Assembly: GCA_017550655.1 (NCBI GenBank)
Contig: JAFZOK010000018.1
Span: forward strand, 124,001 to 188,000
Direction of reading: 5' to 3'
Source of the DNA: Bacteroidales bacterium
Lineage (GTDB): Bacteria; Bacteroidota; Bacteroidia; Bacteroidales; UBA932
Length of the DNA stretch: 64,000 nucleotides
Part shown: positions 52,126 to 60,344 of the stretch, piece after piece
Layout: every line of letters begins with the position of its first letter
Numbering within the stretch: the stretch's first letter is position 1
Program-made: the position numbers and the translations under genes
The notes under the pieces: model-generated
Database searches by the model: none
Told to the model about the DNA's origin: nothing
What the model saw: only the letters and a program-made list of their open reading frames with translations

Positions 52126-53163
52126 ATGAAGAATATTGATTGGGGAAAGTTATCTTTCTCTTACACTAAGACAGATTACATTGCTTACAGTACATTCAAG
52201 GATGGCAAATGGTCTCCTGCTAAACTGATACCTGATGCCGATATTCCTGTCAGTCCGTACGCAGGAGCATTTCATTATGCATCCGGATGCTTCGAGGGAA
52301 TGAAGGCATTCAGGGGAGCAGACGGCAAGGTTCGTCTTTTCCGTCCTGAGGAAAATGCAAAGAGAATGATCCGCAGCGCCGGCTACCTGGATCTTGCATG
52401 CCCTTCCATAGAGCAGTTCATTGATATGTGCGTTATGGTTGTAAAGGCAAATGCAGAGTATATCCCTCCATTTGAGACAACCGCTTCCTTGTATCTGAGA
52501 CCGCTCCTTATCGGTACTAACCCTCAGCTTGGTATCCGTTCTTCATCAGAGTCCACCTTTATGGTAATGGCCTCTCCTGTAGGAACATACTCAGGAGACA
52601 AGATACTGGTACCTGGTACTGCAGTTATAAGCAGGAATCACGACAGGGCTGCTCCTAACGGCAGCGGCAGCTACAAGGTTGGAGCAAACTATGCCCAGAG
52701 CCTCCATCCTTACAATCTCGCGCACAAGCAGGGTTACAGGGAGCTTTTGTTCACCGATGCCTTGACTCATCAGTACATTGAGGAGTTCGGCTCTTCCAAC
52801 TTCTTTGCAGTAAAGGGCAATACATACATCACTCCTGACAGCAAAAGCGTGCTTCCGTCCATTACAAACGCCAGCCTCAGAACAATTGCCGAGAGTCTTG
52901 GAATGAAGGTGGAAATGAGGCCGATACCGGTCACAGAACTCGCTGAGATGGACGAGGCAAACTCTTGCGGAACGGCAGTGGTAATCACTCCTATTTGCCG
53001 GATCGACGACAAGATTTGCCTTGAGGACGAGAATCCAAGCCACGTCTACAAGTTCGGCGACGAGTGCGGTCCTAAGTCCCGCGCCCTGTACGAGAAGATG
53101 ATAGCTATCCAGAAGGGTATCATCGATGATCCTTTCGGATGGATAATGTTTGTTGACTGCTAA
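52126..53163 (+). CDS. ilvE: Branched-chain amino-acid aminotransferase
   Basis: 345 residues, fold-type IV PLP aminotransferase. The N-terminal block ends in HYASGCFEGMKAFRG (substrate loop). The PLP lysine is in GSGSYKVGANYA, and the C-terminal segment has SSNFFAVKG and EANSCGTAVVITP. It interconverts valine, leucine and isoleucine with their 2-oxo acids. A strong promoter precedes it. A small TPR gene and the Vor/Kor oxidoreductase cluster follow on the same strand, so its 2-oxo acid products can be the substrates of the next enzyme. Confidence 0.94.
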   Translation: MKNIDWGKLSFSYTKTDYIAYSTFKDGKWSPAKLIPDADIPVSPYAGAFHYASGCFEGMKAFRGADGKVRLFRPEENAKRMIRSAGYLDLACPSIEQFIDMCVMVVKANAEYIPPFETTASLYLRPLLIGTNPQLGIRSSSESTFMVMASPVGTYSGDKILVPGTAVISRNHDRAAPNGSGSYKVGANYAQSLHPYNLAHKQGYRELLFTDALTHQYIEEFGSSNFFAVKGNTYITPDSKSVLPSITNASLRTIAESLGMKVEMRPIPVTELAEMDEANSCGTAVVITPICRIDDKICLEDENPSHVYKFGDECGPKSRALYEKMIAIQKGIIDDPFGWIMFVDC

Positions 53164-53182
53164 ATCCCGTCGAAGAAGACAG

Positions 53183-53455
53183 ATGACAGCCCAGGAACTG
53201 GAGAAAATTCTTTACGAGGAAGGTGCGGAAAGGGCCATCGCCGAGGCGAAGAATTACATTTCTTCCTCTGCAGAAGACCTTGACTTTGCCTACTACATTC
53301 TGGGCAACGCCTACAGGAAAAAGGGGGACTGGCAGGGAGCCATAAACAATTACCTTGAGGCAATGGCAATCAATCCGGACTCTCCGGCCAAGCAGGCTTA
53401 CGAGATGGCGAACGACATTCTGGACTTCTTCAACAAGGATATGTATAACCAATAG
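53183..53455 (+). CDS. Small tetratricopeptide-repeat protein
   Basis: 90 residues. One clear TPR is formed by YYILGNAYRKKGDWQGAINN and the helix after it (LEAMAINPDSPAK), flanked by further helices. An in-frame GTG-type upstream extension exists from 53150 but would overlap the ilvE stop with a basic, unlikely N-terminus, so the ATG at 53183 is chosen. Genes of this kind often stand just before the Vor/Kor cluster in Bacteroidales. It may act as an assembly helper, but nothing proves this. Confidence 0.8.
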   Translation: MTAQELEKILYEEGAERAIAEAKNYISSSAEDLDFAYYILGNAYRKKGDWQGAINNYLEAMAINPDSPAKQAYEMANDILDFFNKDMYNQ

Positions 53456-53484
53456 AAATTCAAACCAATACTAATTATAACACT

Positions 53485-53715
53485 ATGGCTAAGATGAAAG
53501 GTGCGACCGTAATCAACACCGAGCGCTGCAAGGGATGCGGCTTGTGTGTGGTTGCGTGTCCATTCCAGGTTCTCGCCCTCTCAGACAAGAGCGTGAACCG
53601 TAAGGGGTACAACTACGCCGTCACCGTTAAGGAAGACACTTGCACCGGCTGTACCTCTTGTGCTGTAGTTTGTCCTGACGGATGTATAACCGTCTACCGT
53701 AAAAAGGAGGAATAA
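53485..53715 (+). CDS. 2-oxoacid:ferredoxin oxidoreductase, ferredoxin-like delta subunit
   Basis: 76 residues with two [4Fe-4S] motifs: CKGCGLCVVACP near residue 15 and CTGCTSCAVVCP near residue 54. It is the electron-transfer subunit of a four-subunit Vor/Kor-type enzyme whose other subunits follow directly. An AGGAGG at 53705-53710, inside its 3' end, is well placed as ribosome-binding site for the next gene, unusual in this genome. Confidence 0.92.
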   Translation: MAKMKGATVINTERCKGCGLCVVACPFQVLALSDKSVNRKGYNYAVTVKEDTCTGCTSCAVVCPDGCITVYRKKEE

Positions 53716-53718
53716 ATT

Positions 53719-54798
53719 ATGGCAGATCAGGAAATTACTTTGATGAAAGGCAACGAGGCCATTGCCCATGCGGCAATCCGTTGCGGCTGTGACGGATACT
53801 TCGGGTATCCTATCACCCCTCAGAGCGAAGTGCTCGAGACCCTTGCCGAGCAGAAACCTTGGGAAACCACCGGAATGGTAGTTCTCCAGGCTGAGAGTGA
53901 GACTTCTTCTATCAACATGGTTTACGGCGGAGCAGGCTGCGGAAAGAAGGTTATGACCTCTTCTTCCAGCCCTGGAATCAGCCTTATGCAGGAAGGCCTG
54001 TCCTATATGGCTGGCTGCGAGATTCCTTGCCTTGTTGTTAACGTCAGCCGCGGCGGCCCTGGTCTTGGAACCATCCAGCCTAGCCAGGCAGACTATTTCC
54101 AGAGCTGCAAGGGCGGTGGACACGGAGACTATCACCTGATCGTGCTGGCTCCTTCTTCCGTTCAGGAGACCGCTGATTTTGTGGATCTTGCATTTGAACT
54201 TGCATTCAAGTACAGAAACCCTGCAATGATCCTTTCAGACGGTGTTATCGGCCAGATGATGGAGAAGGTTGTACTGCCTCCTTTCAAGCCGAGAAGGACC
54301 GAGGAGCAGATTCTCAAGGAGTGCCCTTGGGCTGCTACCGGAAGGCCTAAGACAAGAAAGCCAAACGTAATCACTTCCCTGGAGCTGGATCCTGCAAAGA
54401 TGGAGGAAATCAACATCCGTATCCAGAAGAAATACGCTGAGATTCAGGAGAAGGAAGTAAGATTCGAGGAGTTTATGCTGGAGGATGCCGAGTATGCTAT
54501 CTGCGCATTCGGTTCAGCTGCCAGAATCGCAAAGAAGGCTATCGAGGATGCCAGAAAGGAAGGCATCAAGGTCGGCCTGCTGCGTCCAATCACTCTCTGG
54601 CCGTTCCCTTACAAGGAAATCGAGGCTTTGAGCAAGAAGGTGAAGGGAATCCTTTCACTCGAAATCAACGCCGGCCAGATGGTTGAGGATATCCGCCTTG
54701 CCGTTAACGGCAGGATTCCTGTTAACCACTACGGCCGTCTGGGCGGAATCATTCCTGCTCCGGACGAGGTTGTCAACGAACTCAAGAAAATGATGTAG
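53719..54798 (+). CDS. vorB: 2-oxoacid:ferredoxin oxidoreductase alpha subunit (VorB/KorA type)
   Basis: 359 residues. The N-terminus (TLMKGNEAIAHAAIRCG, GYPITPQSE) is the pyrimidine-binding TPP domain. The central GGPGLGTIQPSQADYFQ and the C-terminal domain II with RPITLWPFPY follow. It closely resembles Bacteroidales proteins annotated VorB, acting on branched-chain 2-oxo acids (2-oxoisovalerate), though KorA (2-oxoglutarate) cannot be excluded. It oxidises the acid to acyl-CoA and reduces ferredoxin, or runs in reverse. ilvE upstream favours the branched-chain role. Confidence 0.88.
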   Translation: MADQEITLMKGNEAIAHAAIRCGCDGYFGYPITPQSEVLETLAEQKPWETTGMVVLQAESETSSINMVYGGAGCGKKVMTSSSSPGISLMQEGLSYMAGCEIPCLVVNVSRGGPGLGTIQPSQADYFQSCKGGGHGDYHLIVLAPSSVQETADFVDLAFELAFKYRNPAMILSDGVIGQMMEKVVLPPFKPRRTEEQILKECPWAATGRPKTRKPNVITSLELDPAKMEEINIRIQKKYAEIQEKEVRFEEFMLEDAEYAICAFGSAARIAKKAIEDARKEGIKVGLLRPITLWPFPYKEIEALSKKVKGILSLEINAGQMVEDIRLAVNGRIPVNHYGRLGGIIPAPDEVVNELKKMM

Positions 54799-54809
54799 GA
54801 GGTATTGCT

Positions 54810-55577
54810 ATGGATATTAAAGAGATAATTCAACCCGAGAATCTGGTTTACCGCAAACCTGAACTTCTGAACGATACGCCTATGCATTACTGCCCGGGCT
54901 GCAGCCACGGTGTTGTACACAAGCTCATCGCCGAGGTAATTGCAGATATGGGTATGGAAGAGAAGACCGTTGGAGTTTCTCCTGTAGGCTGCGCCGTTTT
55001 CGCTTACAAGTACATCGATATCGACTGGCAGGAAGCCGCTCACGGCAGGGCACCTGCGCTGGCTACCGCCATCAAGAGGCTGTGGCCGGACCGTATGGTA
55101 TTCACTTATCAGGGAGACGGAGACCTCGCCTGCATCGGTACGGCAGAGACTATCCACGCCCTGAACCGCGGAGAGAACATCACCATAATCTTCATTAACA
55201 ACGCCATTTACGGTATGACCGGCGGACAGATGGCTCCTACAACCCTGCTGGGTATGAAGACCGCAACCTGCCCTTACGGCAGGGATGCCAAGCTGCACGG
55301 CTATCCTCTCAAGATTGCGGATCTTGCCGCACAGCTTGAGGGAACCTGCTATGTTACAAGGCAGAGCGTCCACAACGTTGCTTCTATCAACAGGGCAAAG
55401 AGAGCTATCCGCAAGGCCTTCGAGTACAATATGGCCGGCAAGGGCTCCTGCCTGGTGGAGATGGTTTCCACCTGCAACTCAGGATGGAAGAAGACTCCTG
55501 CCAACGCCAACAAGTGGATGGAAGAGAACATGTTCCCGTTCTACAAGATCGGTGACCTTAAAGACATTAACCAATAA
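54810..55577 (+). CDS. 2-oxoacid:ferredoxin oxidoreductase beta subunit (TPP-binding)
   Basis: 255 residues. CPGCSHGVVHKLI near residue 30 and the TPP/magnesium motif GDGDLACIG with the later NNAIYGMTGGQ define the pyrophosphate-binding domain. It pairs with the alpha subunit to bind thiamine diphosphate. The start is preceded by AGGAGG at 54797-54802 with a 7-base spacer, a genuine-looking Shine-Dalgarno sequence that overlaps the alpha stop codon. Confidence 0.92.
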   Translation: MDIKEIIQPENLVYRKPELLNDTPMHYCPGCSHGVVHKLIAEVIADMGMEEKTVGVSPVGCAVFAYKYIDIDWQEAAHGRAPALATAIKRLWPDRMVFTYQGDGDLACIGTAETIHALNRGENITIIFINNAIYGMTGGQMAPTTLLGMKTATCPYGRDAKLHGYPLKIADLAAQLEGTCYVTRQSVHNVASINRAKRAIRKAFEYNMAGKGSCLVEMVSTCNSGWKKTPANANKWMEENMFPFYKIGDLKDINQ

Positions 55578-55589
55578 AAGGATTGTAAG

Positions 55590-56126
55590 ATGAAACAGGA
55601 AATTATCATTGCCGGATTCGGTGGACAGGGAGTTCTGTCCATGGGAAAGATCCTTGCATATTCCGGACTTATCGAGGGCAAGGAAGTTACTTGGATGCCA
55701 GCTTACGGTCCTGAGCAGAGGGGCGGTACCGCCAATGTCACTGTAATTGTCAGCGACGAGGAGATTTCTTCTCCGATTCTCTCCACTTACGATACTGCCA
55801 TCATCCTTAACCAGCCTTCCATGGAGAAATTCGAGAAGACTGTTAAGCCTGGCGGAACCCTCATCTACGACGGTTACGGTATCAGCATCCCTCCAACACG
55901 CACCGATATCAATATCTACCGTGTTGACGCAATGGATGTTGCAGCCAAGATGAACCTCATCAAGATCTTCAACATGATCCTTCTGGGAAGCTACCTTAAG
56001 CTTCATCCGATTGTTCAGATCGAGAGCGTGCTGAAGGCTCTGAAGAAGACTCTTCCTGAAAGGCACCACCACCTGATTCCTCAGAACGAGGAGGCAATCA
56101 AGACAGGTATGGACCTTGTAAAGTAA
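55590..56126 (+). CDS. 2-oxoacid:ferredoxin oxidoreductase gamma subunit
   Basis: 178 residues. The family N-terminus is EIIIAGFGGQGVLSMGKIL, with YGPEQRGGTANV following. The gamma subunit contributes to CoA binding and assembly of the four-subunit enzyme. It is the last gene of the cluster and is followed by a clear terminator 20 bases after its stop. No sequence anomaly is seen. Confidence 0.92.
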   Translation: MKQEIIIAGFGGQGVLSMGKILAYSGLIEGKEVTWMPAYGPEQRGGTANVTVIVSDEEISSPILSTYDTAIILNQPSMEKFEKTVKPGGTLIYDGYGISIPPTRTDINIYRVDAMDVAAKMNLIKIFNMILLGSYLKLHPIVQIESVLKALKKTLPERHHHLIPQNEEAIKTGMDLVK

Positions 56127-56146
56127 TTGCCCGTACGGCAAAATGA

Positions 56147-56176
56147 AACGGCAGCCCGGTGGACTGCCGTTTTTTT
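56147..56176 (+). terminator. Rho-independent terminator of the ilvE-vor run
   Basis: AACGGCAG (56147-56154) and CTGCCGTT (56164-56171) form an 8-pair stem around a 9-base loop, followed by a T tract to 56176. Confidence 0.92.
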
Positions 56177-56227
56177 ATTTCATTTAATTCGTATATTTAT
56201 AGTCTGAAACCTTAAAATATTCACGAT

Positions 56228-56665
56228 ATGGCAATGTGGCAAGTTTGGCTGATTGTGGCCCTGGCTTTCTTTATTCTTGAACTTTTCACGACGGGTATTG
56301 CAGTAATCTGCTTCTCCTTTGGAGCGATTGCGGCCTGCATAGCCGCTCCGCTGGGAGCCAATTTCTATTGGCAGGTAATAATATTTGCACTGGTTACCCT
56401 TTTGAGTTTCATCTTCATAAGGCCTCTGCTGATAAAGCTTTTCTACAAGAAGGGCAAGGATGATGTAAAGACCAACGTGGATGCTCTTATAGGACGCAAG
56501 GGCATTGTGTCAGAGGCAATTGATCCTGCAACCGGAGCAGGCAGGGTGAAGGTGGACGGAGACGACTGGAAGGCCGTGTCCGTGGACGACCAGCCGATTG
56601 AACTGGGAGCAAGGGTGGAAATCCTCAAGCTGGACAGTGTGATAGTGACGGTAAAGAAACTCTAG
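56228..56665 (+). CDS. NfeD-family membrane protein
   Basis: 145 residues. Two or three N-terminal membrane helices (to about residue 78) are followed by a short OB-fold domain (LIGRKGIVSEAIDPATGAGRV). NfeD proteins work with SPFH/stomatin-like proteins in membrane microdomain organisation, and such a gene follows after 35 bases. A TATATTTA string upstream could be its -7 box. Confidence 0.88.
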   Translation: MAMWQVWLIVALAFFILELFTTGIAVICFSFGAIAACIAAPLGANFYWQVIIFALVTLLSFIFIRPLLIKLFYKKGKDDVKTNVDALIGRKGIVSEAIDPATGAGRVKVDGDDWKAVSVDDQPIELGARVEILKLDSVIVTVKKL

Positions 56666-56700
56666 TGATAATAAAATAATAATCTATAAAACAAGAAGTT

Positions 56701-57690
56701 ATGTTTGGAATGGAACCTGGAATGCTAATACTTGTCGCGATTATCGTGATAGTAGTATTGATTGTACTGTCTGGAATCAAGGTTATCCAGCAGTCTGAGA
56801 CCAAGATTGTGGAAAGGCTTGGTAAGTACCACGCAACCCTTCCTTCCGGTATAAACATCATCTGGCCTATAATCGACAAGCCAAGAAAGGTTTATATCAG
56901 GAAAGTTGTGGAAGGATATGACGGAACCGCTCACGTTATCATGCGCCAGAGCGACAAGATAGACCTCCGCGAGCAGGTGTTCGATTTCCCTAAGCAGAGC
57001 GTTATTACAAAGGATAACGTAACAACTACTATCAACGCGCTGCTGTATTTCCAGATCACGGATCCTATGAAGTCTGTGTATGAGATTGACAATCTGCCTT
57101 ATGCTATCGAGAAACTCACCCAGACTACCCTGCGTAACGTAATCGGTGAGCTGGAACTGGACCAGACTCTTACATCAAGAGACACCATCAACTCCAAGCT
57201 GCGTGCAGTGCTGGACGAGGCCACCAACAAGTGGGGAGTCAAGGTTAACCGCGTTGAACTTCAGGACATTACTCCTCCGAGCAGCGTCCGCGACGCCATG
57301 GAGCAGCAGATGCAGGCAGAGCGTGAAAGGCGTGCAAAGGTCCTCAAGGCATCCGGAGACAAGGAGAAGGCCATCCTCGAGTCCGAAGGTCTGAAAGAGG
57401 CCCAGATCAACCGCGCAGAGGCAGAAAAGCAGACCAAGATCCTCCAGGCCCAGGGTATCGCTGAGGCAAAGGTGCTTCAGGCGAACGCTGAGGCTGAGGC
57501 TATCCGCAGAATCGCCGAGGCAGTTAAGGAAAGCAATATGTCTCCAGCCAGCTATATGCTTGCAGACAAGTACATTGCAACCCTCAAGGAGATGGTTTCC
57601 GGCAAGGACAACAAGACCGTTTACCTGCCTTACGAAGCATCCAACCTGCTTGGTTCAATAGGCACAATCAAGGAATTGTTCAAACAGTAA
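56701..57690 (+). CDS. SPFH/band-7 membrane protein (QmcA/stomatin-like)
   Basis: 329 residues with one N-terminal membrane helix (about 8-25). The band-7 domain (IKVIQQSETKIVERLGKY to about residue 190) is followed by a long Ala/Glu/Lys-rich coiled coil (about 195-270, with repeated QA/EAE patterns). Such proteins form large oligomeric cages or scaffolds in the inner membrane and partner with NfeD and proteases. The HAD gene begins immediately after its stop. Confidence 0.92.
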   Translation: MFGMEPGMLILVAIIVIVVLIVLSGIKVIQQSETKIVERLGKYHATLPSGINIIWPIIDKPRKVYIRKVVEGYDGTAHVIMRQSDKIDLREQVFDFPKQSVITKDNVTTTINALLYFQITDPMKSVYEIDNLPYAIEKLTQTTLRNVIGELELDQTLTSRDTINSKLRAVLDEATNKWGVKVNRVELQDITPPSSVRDAMEQQMQAERERRAKVLKASGDKEKAILESEGLKEAQINRAEAEKQTKILQAQGIAEAKVLQANAEAEAIRRIAEAVKESNMSPASYMLADKYIATLKEMVSGKDNKTVYLPYEASNLLGSIGTIKELFKQ

Positions 57691-58380
57691 ATGAAGGACG
57701 TAAGGCTCCTGGCCTTTGATGCGGACGACACTCTGTGGGACAACCAGTCTCACTTTGACAAGGCGGTAGAAGACTATTGCCGCCTTTTGTCTTGCTATGG
57801 CTCTATGGACCAGATGTACAGGGAACTGTACAAGACCGAGTGCGGCAATATGGACTCCCTGGGCTATGGCACAAAAGCCTTCATCATATCGCTTGTGGAG
57901 AATCTTGTCAGGGTCAGCGATGGAAAGGCTTCCAACCGGATGATCCTGGAAGCCGTGAACATAGGCAGAAGGATTCTGGAAAATCCGGCAGTTCCGCTGG
58001 AGGGCGTAAAGGAAACTCTGCAAACCCTGAAGGCGGAAGGTAAATACCGTATGGTGATTTTCACCAAGGGAGACCCGCTGGAGCAGGAAGCCAAGATCGC
58101 AAGGAGCGGCCTGGGAGAATTCTTTGAGGATGTGGAAATTGTGGGCAACAAGACTCCGCTGGAGTACAGGCGCCTTTGCCGCCATAACGGAGTGAAGCCG
58201 GAAGAGTTTGCTATGATCGGGAACTCCTTCAAGAGCGACATCGCTCCCGTTCTGGAAATGGGCGGAAATGCCATACTGATTCCTTACGGCCTCCTCTGGG
58301 AGCACGAAAGAGTGGAGGAATACGACCATCCGAACCTTATAAGGCTTAAACATTTTTCCGAACTTGCAACAGTTCTGTAA
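57691..58380 (+). CDS. HAD-superfamily phosphatase
   Basis: 229 residues. Motif I is LLAFDADDTLWDNQ, motif II IFTKGD, motif III the Lys near GNKTPLEYR, and motif IV IGNSFKSDI. The C1 cap lies between I and II. The motif I form DADDTLWD occurs in nucleotidase-like and YjjG-like HADs. The substrate is unknown. It starts directly after the SPFH stop and is followed 4 bases later by the GAF-domain gene. Confidence 0.87.
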   Translation: MKDVRLLAFDADDTLWDNQSHFDKAVEDYCRLLSCYGSMDQMYRELYKTECGNMDSLGYGTKAFIISLVENLVRVSDGKASNRMILEAVNIGRRILENPAVPLEGVKETLQTLKAEGKYRMVIFTKGDPLEQEAKIARSGLGEFFEDVEIVGNKTPLEYRRLCRHNGVKPEEFAMIGNSFKSDIAPVLEMGGNAILIPYGLLWEHERVEEYDHPNLIRLKHFSELATVL

Positions 58381-58384
58381 CCCT

Positions 58385-58840
58385 ATGGAAAAGAAAGAGA
58401 AATACCAGATGCTGCTGCCTCAGCTAAAGGCCCTTACGGAAGGCGTTAACAACAACACGGGAGCGCTTGCCAACGCTGCCGCGCTCATCCACGAGACTAT
58501 GGGCTTTTTCTGGACAGGCTTTTATCTTGTAAAAGACAATATCCTGAAACTAGGCCCGTTCCAGGGGCCTGTAGCCTGCTACGAGATAGGCTTTGGCAAG
58601 GGAGTCTGCGGCACTGCCTGGAAGGAAAACAAAACCATAATAGTAAAGGATGTGGAGGAATTCCCCGGACACATTGCCTGCAGCAGCCTCTCCAGAAGCG
58701 AGATTGTGGTTCCAATCTTCAAGGAAAACAAGATAATAGGGGTGCTGGACATAGACAGCAAGGAAATAGGAACCTTTGACGAAACAGACAAGGAATACCT
58801 TGAATCAGCGATGAGGATTCTATCAGAAAATCTAGTATAA
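58385..58840 (+). CDS. Free methionine-(R)-sulfoxide reductase (GAF domain)
   Basis: 151 residues forming a single GAF domain. The three conserved cysteines of the fRMsr/YebR family are visible: ACYEIG, GVCGTA and GHIACSS, the last being the catalytic one. It reduces free methionine-R-sulfoxide with thioredoxin, part of oxidative-damage repair. The ATG at 58385 is chosen over one at 58364, which would overlap the HAD gene and add seven unlike residues. Rubredoxin follows after 21 bases. Confidence 0.9.
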   Translation: MEKKEKYQMLLPQLKALTEGVNNNTGALANAAALIHETMGFFWTGFYLVKDNILKLGPFQGPVACYEIGFGKGVCGTAWKENKTIIVKDVEEFPGHIACSSLSRSEIVVPIFKENKIIGVLDIDSKEIGTFDETDKEYLESAMRILSENLV

Positions 58841-58861
58841 ACAATTAAAACAAAAACAGTT

Positions 58862-59023
58862 ATGAAAAAGTACGAGTGCGAGCCATGCGGCTACATTTAT
58901 GACCCTGCAGAGGGCGATCCGGACGGAGGAATTGCTCCGGGAACAGCATTTGAGGACATTCCTGACACTTGGGTTTGCCCGCTTTGCGGAGCTGCCAAGA
59001 GCGATTTCAAACCTATTGATTAA
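58862..59023 (+). CDS. Rubredoxin
   Basis: 53 residues, the standard rubredoxin length. The iron is bound by two Cys pairs, [10 protein letters not shown] near the N-terminus (C6, C9) and [11 protein letters not shown] near the C-terminus (C39, C42), with the family phrases [11 protein letters not shown] and PDTWVCP. It carries single electrons in anaerobes, for example to flavodiiron proteins such as FprA at 33452 or to rubrerythrin. Its stop codon begins the structured repeat copy 2. Confidence 0.96.
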   Translation: MKKYECEPCGYIYDPAEGDPDGGIAPGTAFEDIPDTWVCPLCGAAKSDFKPID

Positions 59024-59150
59024 AAGCAGAAAGGCCAGTAGCAGTATTGTTGAATTGCCTGTGGCCGCCCATGGCCACATGAATGGGAGGGACCCAGCTT
59101 GCTGGGAGGGATGAGCAAAGCGAAGTCAAATAAATGAGAACTGCTTTTTA
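59021..59150. repeat. Structured palindromic repeat, copy 2 (between convergent genes)
   Basis: Outer arms TAAAAGCAG (59021-59029) and CTGCTTTTTA (59141-59150) contain the stop codons of the two convergent genes. Inside are hairpin TGTGGCC/GGCCACA (59060-59079), a loop segment CCCAT (59068-59072) complementary to ATGGG (59083-59087), and CCCAGC/GCTGGG (59093-59106). The conserved run that starts GGGAGGGATGAGC follows. It may double as a two-way terminator. Confidence 0.75.
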
Positions 59151-60344
59151 TAGATTGGCAATGCTGTAGGCAACGGTAAAGCCTGTGGTCCAGGCGGCCT
59201 GGAGGTTGAAGCCTCCGGTGACCGCATCGATATCGAGAACTTCCCCGGCAAAATAAATGTCGGGGTGTTTTTTTGCCTGGAGGGTGTTCTGGTCTATTTC
59301 CTTGAGGCTTACTCCGCCGCAAGTCACAAACTCCTCCTTGAAGCGTCCCTTGCCTGTAATTTCGTAGATATCGGAGGTTAGAGTGCTTGAGAGTTTGTTC
59401 ATCTGCTTTGGTCCGACCTCGCTGCAGCGTATGTCTTCCCTGATGGCGGAGCGGTTAATGATATGGCTCCAGAGCCTGTTGGTTAAGCCTTCTATATTGA
59501 TAGAAGACAGTTTCTTGAGACTGTTCTCAGCGATTGATTTTTTTAGGGTTGCCAGTGCCTCTTCCTGAGTTTTTGAGATCCAGTTTATGGTTAGCGGAGT
59601 CTTGTAATTTGTCTCGCTGAGGAATCTGGCCGCATAGGAAGAAAGCTTAAGAGTGGCGGGTCCGCTTGTTCCCCAGTCGGTGACGAGAAGGATGCCGTTG
59701 CTTTTGAACTTTGTCTTTGGAATCGAGAGGGTGGCATTGTCTGTAACAGTGCCGCTCAGAGACTTAAGGGCCTTGTCGCTGAGCTCAAAGGTGAAAAGGG
59801 AAGGGATTGGCTTTTCGGTTTCTATGTTCAATTTTGCCAGGAATCCGTAGCCTTTATCCGTTTTCTTGCCGCCTGTTGTGATGACCTTTATGTCTTCTGT
59901 GAGAGCTGTTATGTCTTCCACTTTGTGACCTGTCCTGATTTCCACGCCTGTTTGTTTCAGGAGATTTTCCAGGGTGTGGACAATCTGCATGGCGTCCTGG
60001 GATTTTGGGAAGATGCAGCCGTCTGGCTGGGTTACAAGCTTTACTCCGTGGCTTTCAAACCACTTGATTGTGTCGTCCGGTGAGAAGGTGTTGAACAGCC
60101 TTTTCATAAGGCGATGGCCTCTTGGATAGACATTTTCAAGAGACTGGATTTGTCCGTTGGCATCCCTGAAATCCTGGAAAGAATTGGTAAGGTTGCAACG
60201 TCCTCCGCCGGTAATGGCAACCTTTGCAAGAAGCTTGTCCTGAGCCTCGTAGATGGTTACTTTGGACTGTGGCAGCCTTCTTTTGAGCTCAATGGCGCAG
60301 AAGCATCCGGCAGCTCCGCCTCCTATTACAGCGATGGATTTCAT
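59148..60344 (-). CDS. NAD(P)/FAD-dependent oxidoreductase, YhiN/HI0933 family
   Basis: 398 residues. FAD-binding GGGAAGCF near residue 8, family block ITGGGRCNLTNSF near residue 45, and C-terminal FAGEVLDIDAVTGGFNLQ. The HI0933-like family binds FAD and NAD(P) but lacks a settled substrate. The start overlaps the stop of the metallophosphoesterase gene by 4 bases (ATGA), so the two are co-transcribed. It converges on rubredoxin with repeat copy 2 between. Confidence 0.88.
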   Translation of the reverse strand: MKSIAVIGGGAAGCFCAIELKRRLPQSKVTIYEAQDKLLAKVAITGGGRCNLTNSFQDFRDANGQIQSLENVYPRGHRLMKRLFNTFSPDDTIKWFESHGVKLVTQPDGCIFPKSQDAMQIVHTLENLLKQTGVEIRTGHKVEDITALTEDIKVITTGGKKTDKGYGFLAKLNIETEKPIPSLFTFELSDKALKSLSGTVTDNATLSIPKTKFKSNGILLVTDWGTSGPATLKLSSYAARFLSETNYKTPLTINWISKTQEEALATLKKSIAENSLKKLSSINIEGLTNRLWSHIINRSAIREDIRCSEVGPKQMNKLSSTLTSDIYEITGKGRFKEEFVTCGGVSLKEIDQNTLQAKKHPDIYFAGEVLDIDAVTGGFNLQAAWTTGFTVAYSIANL

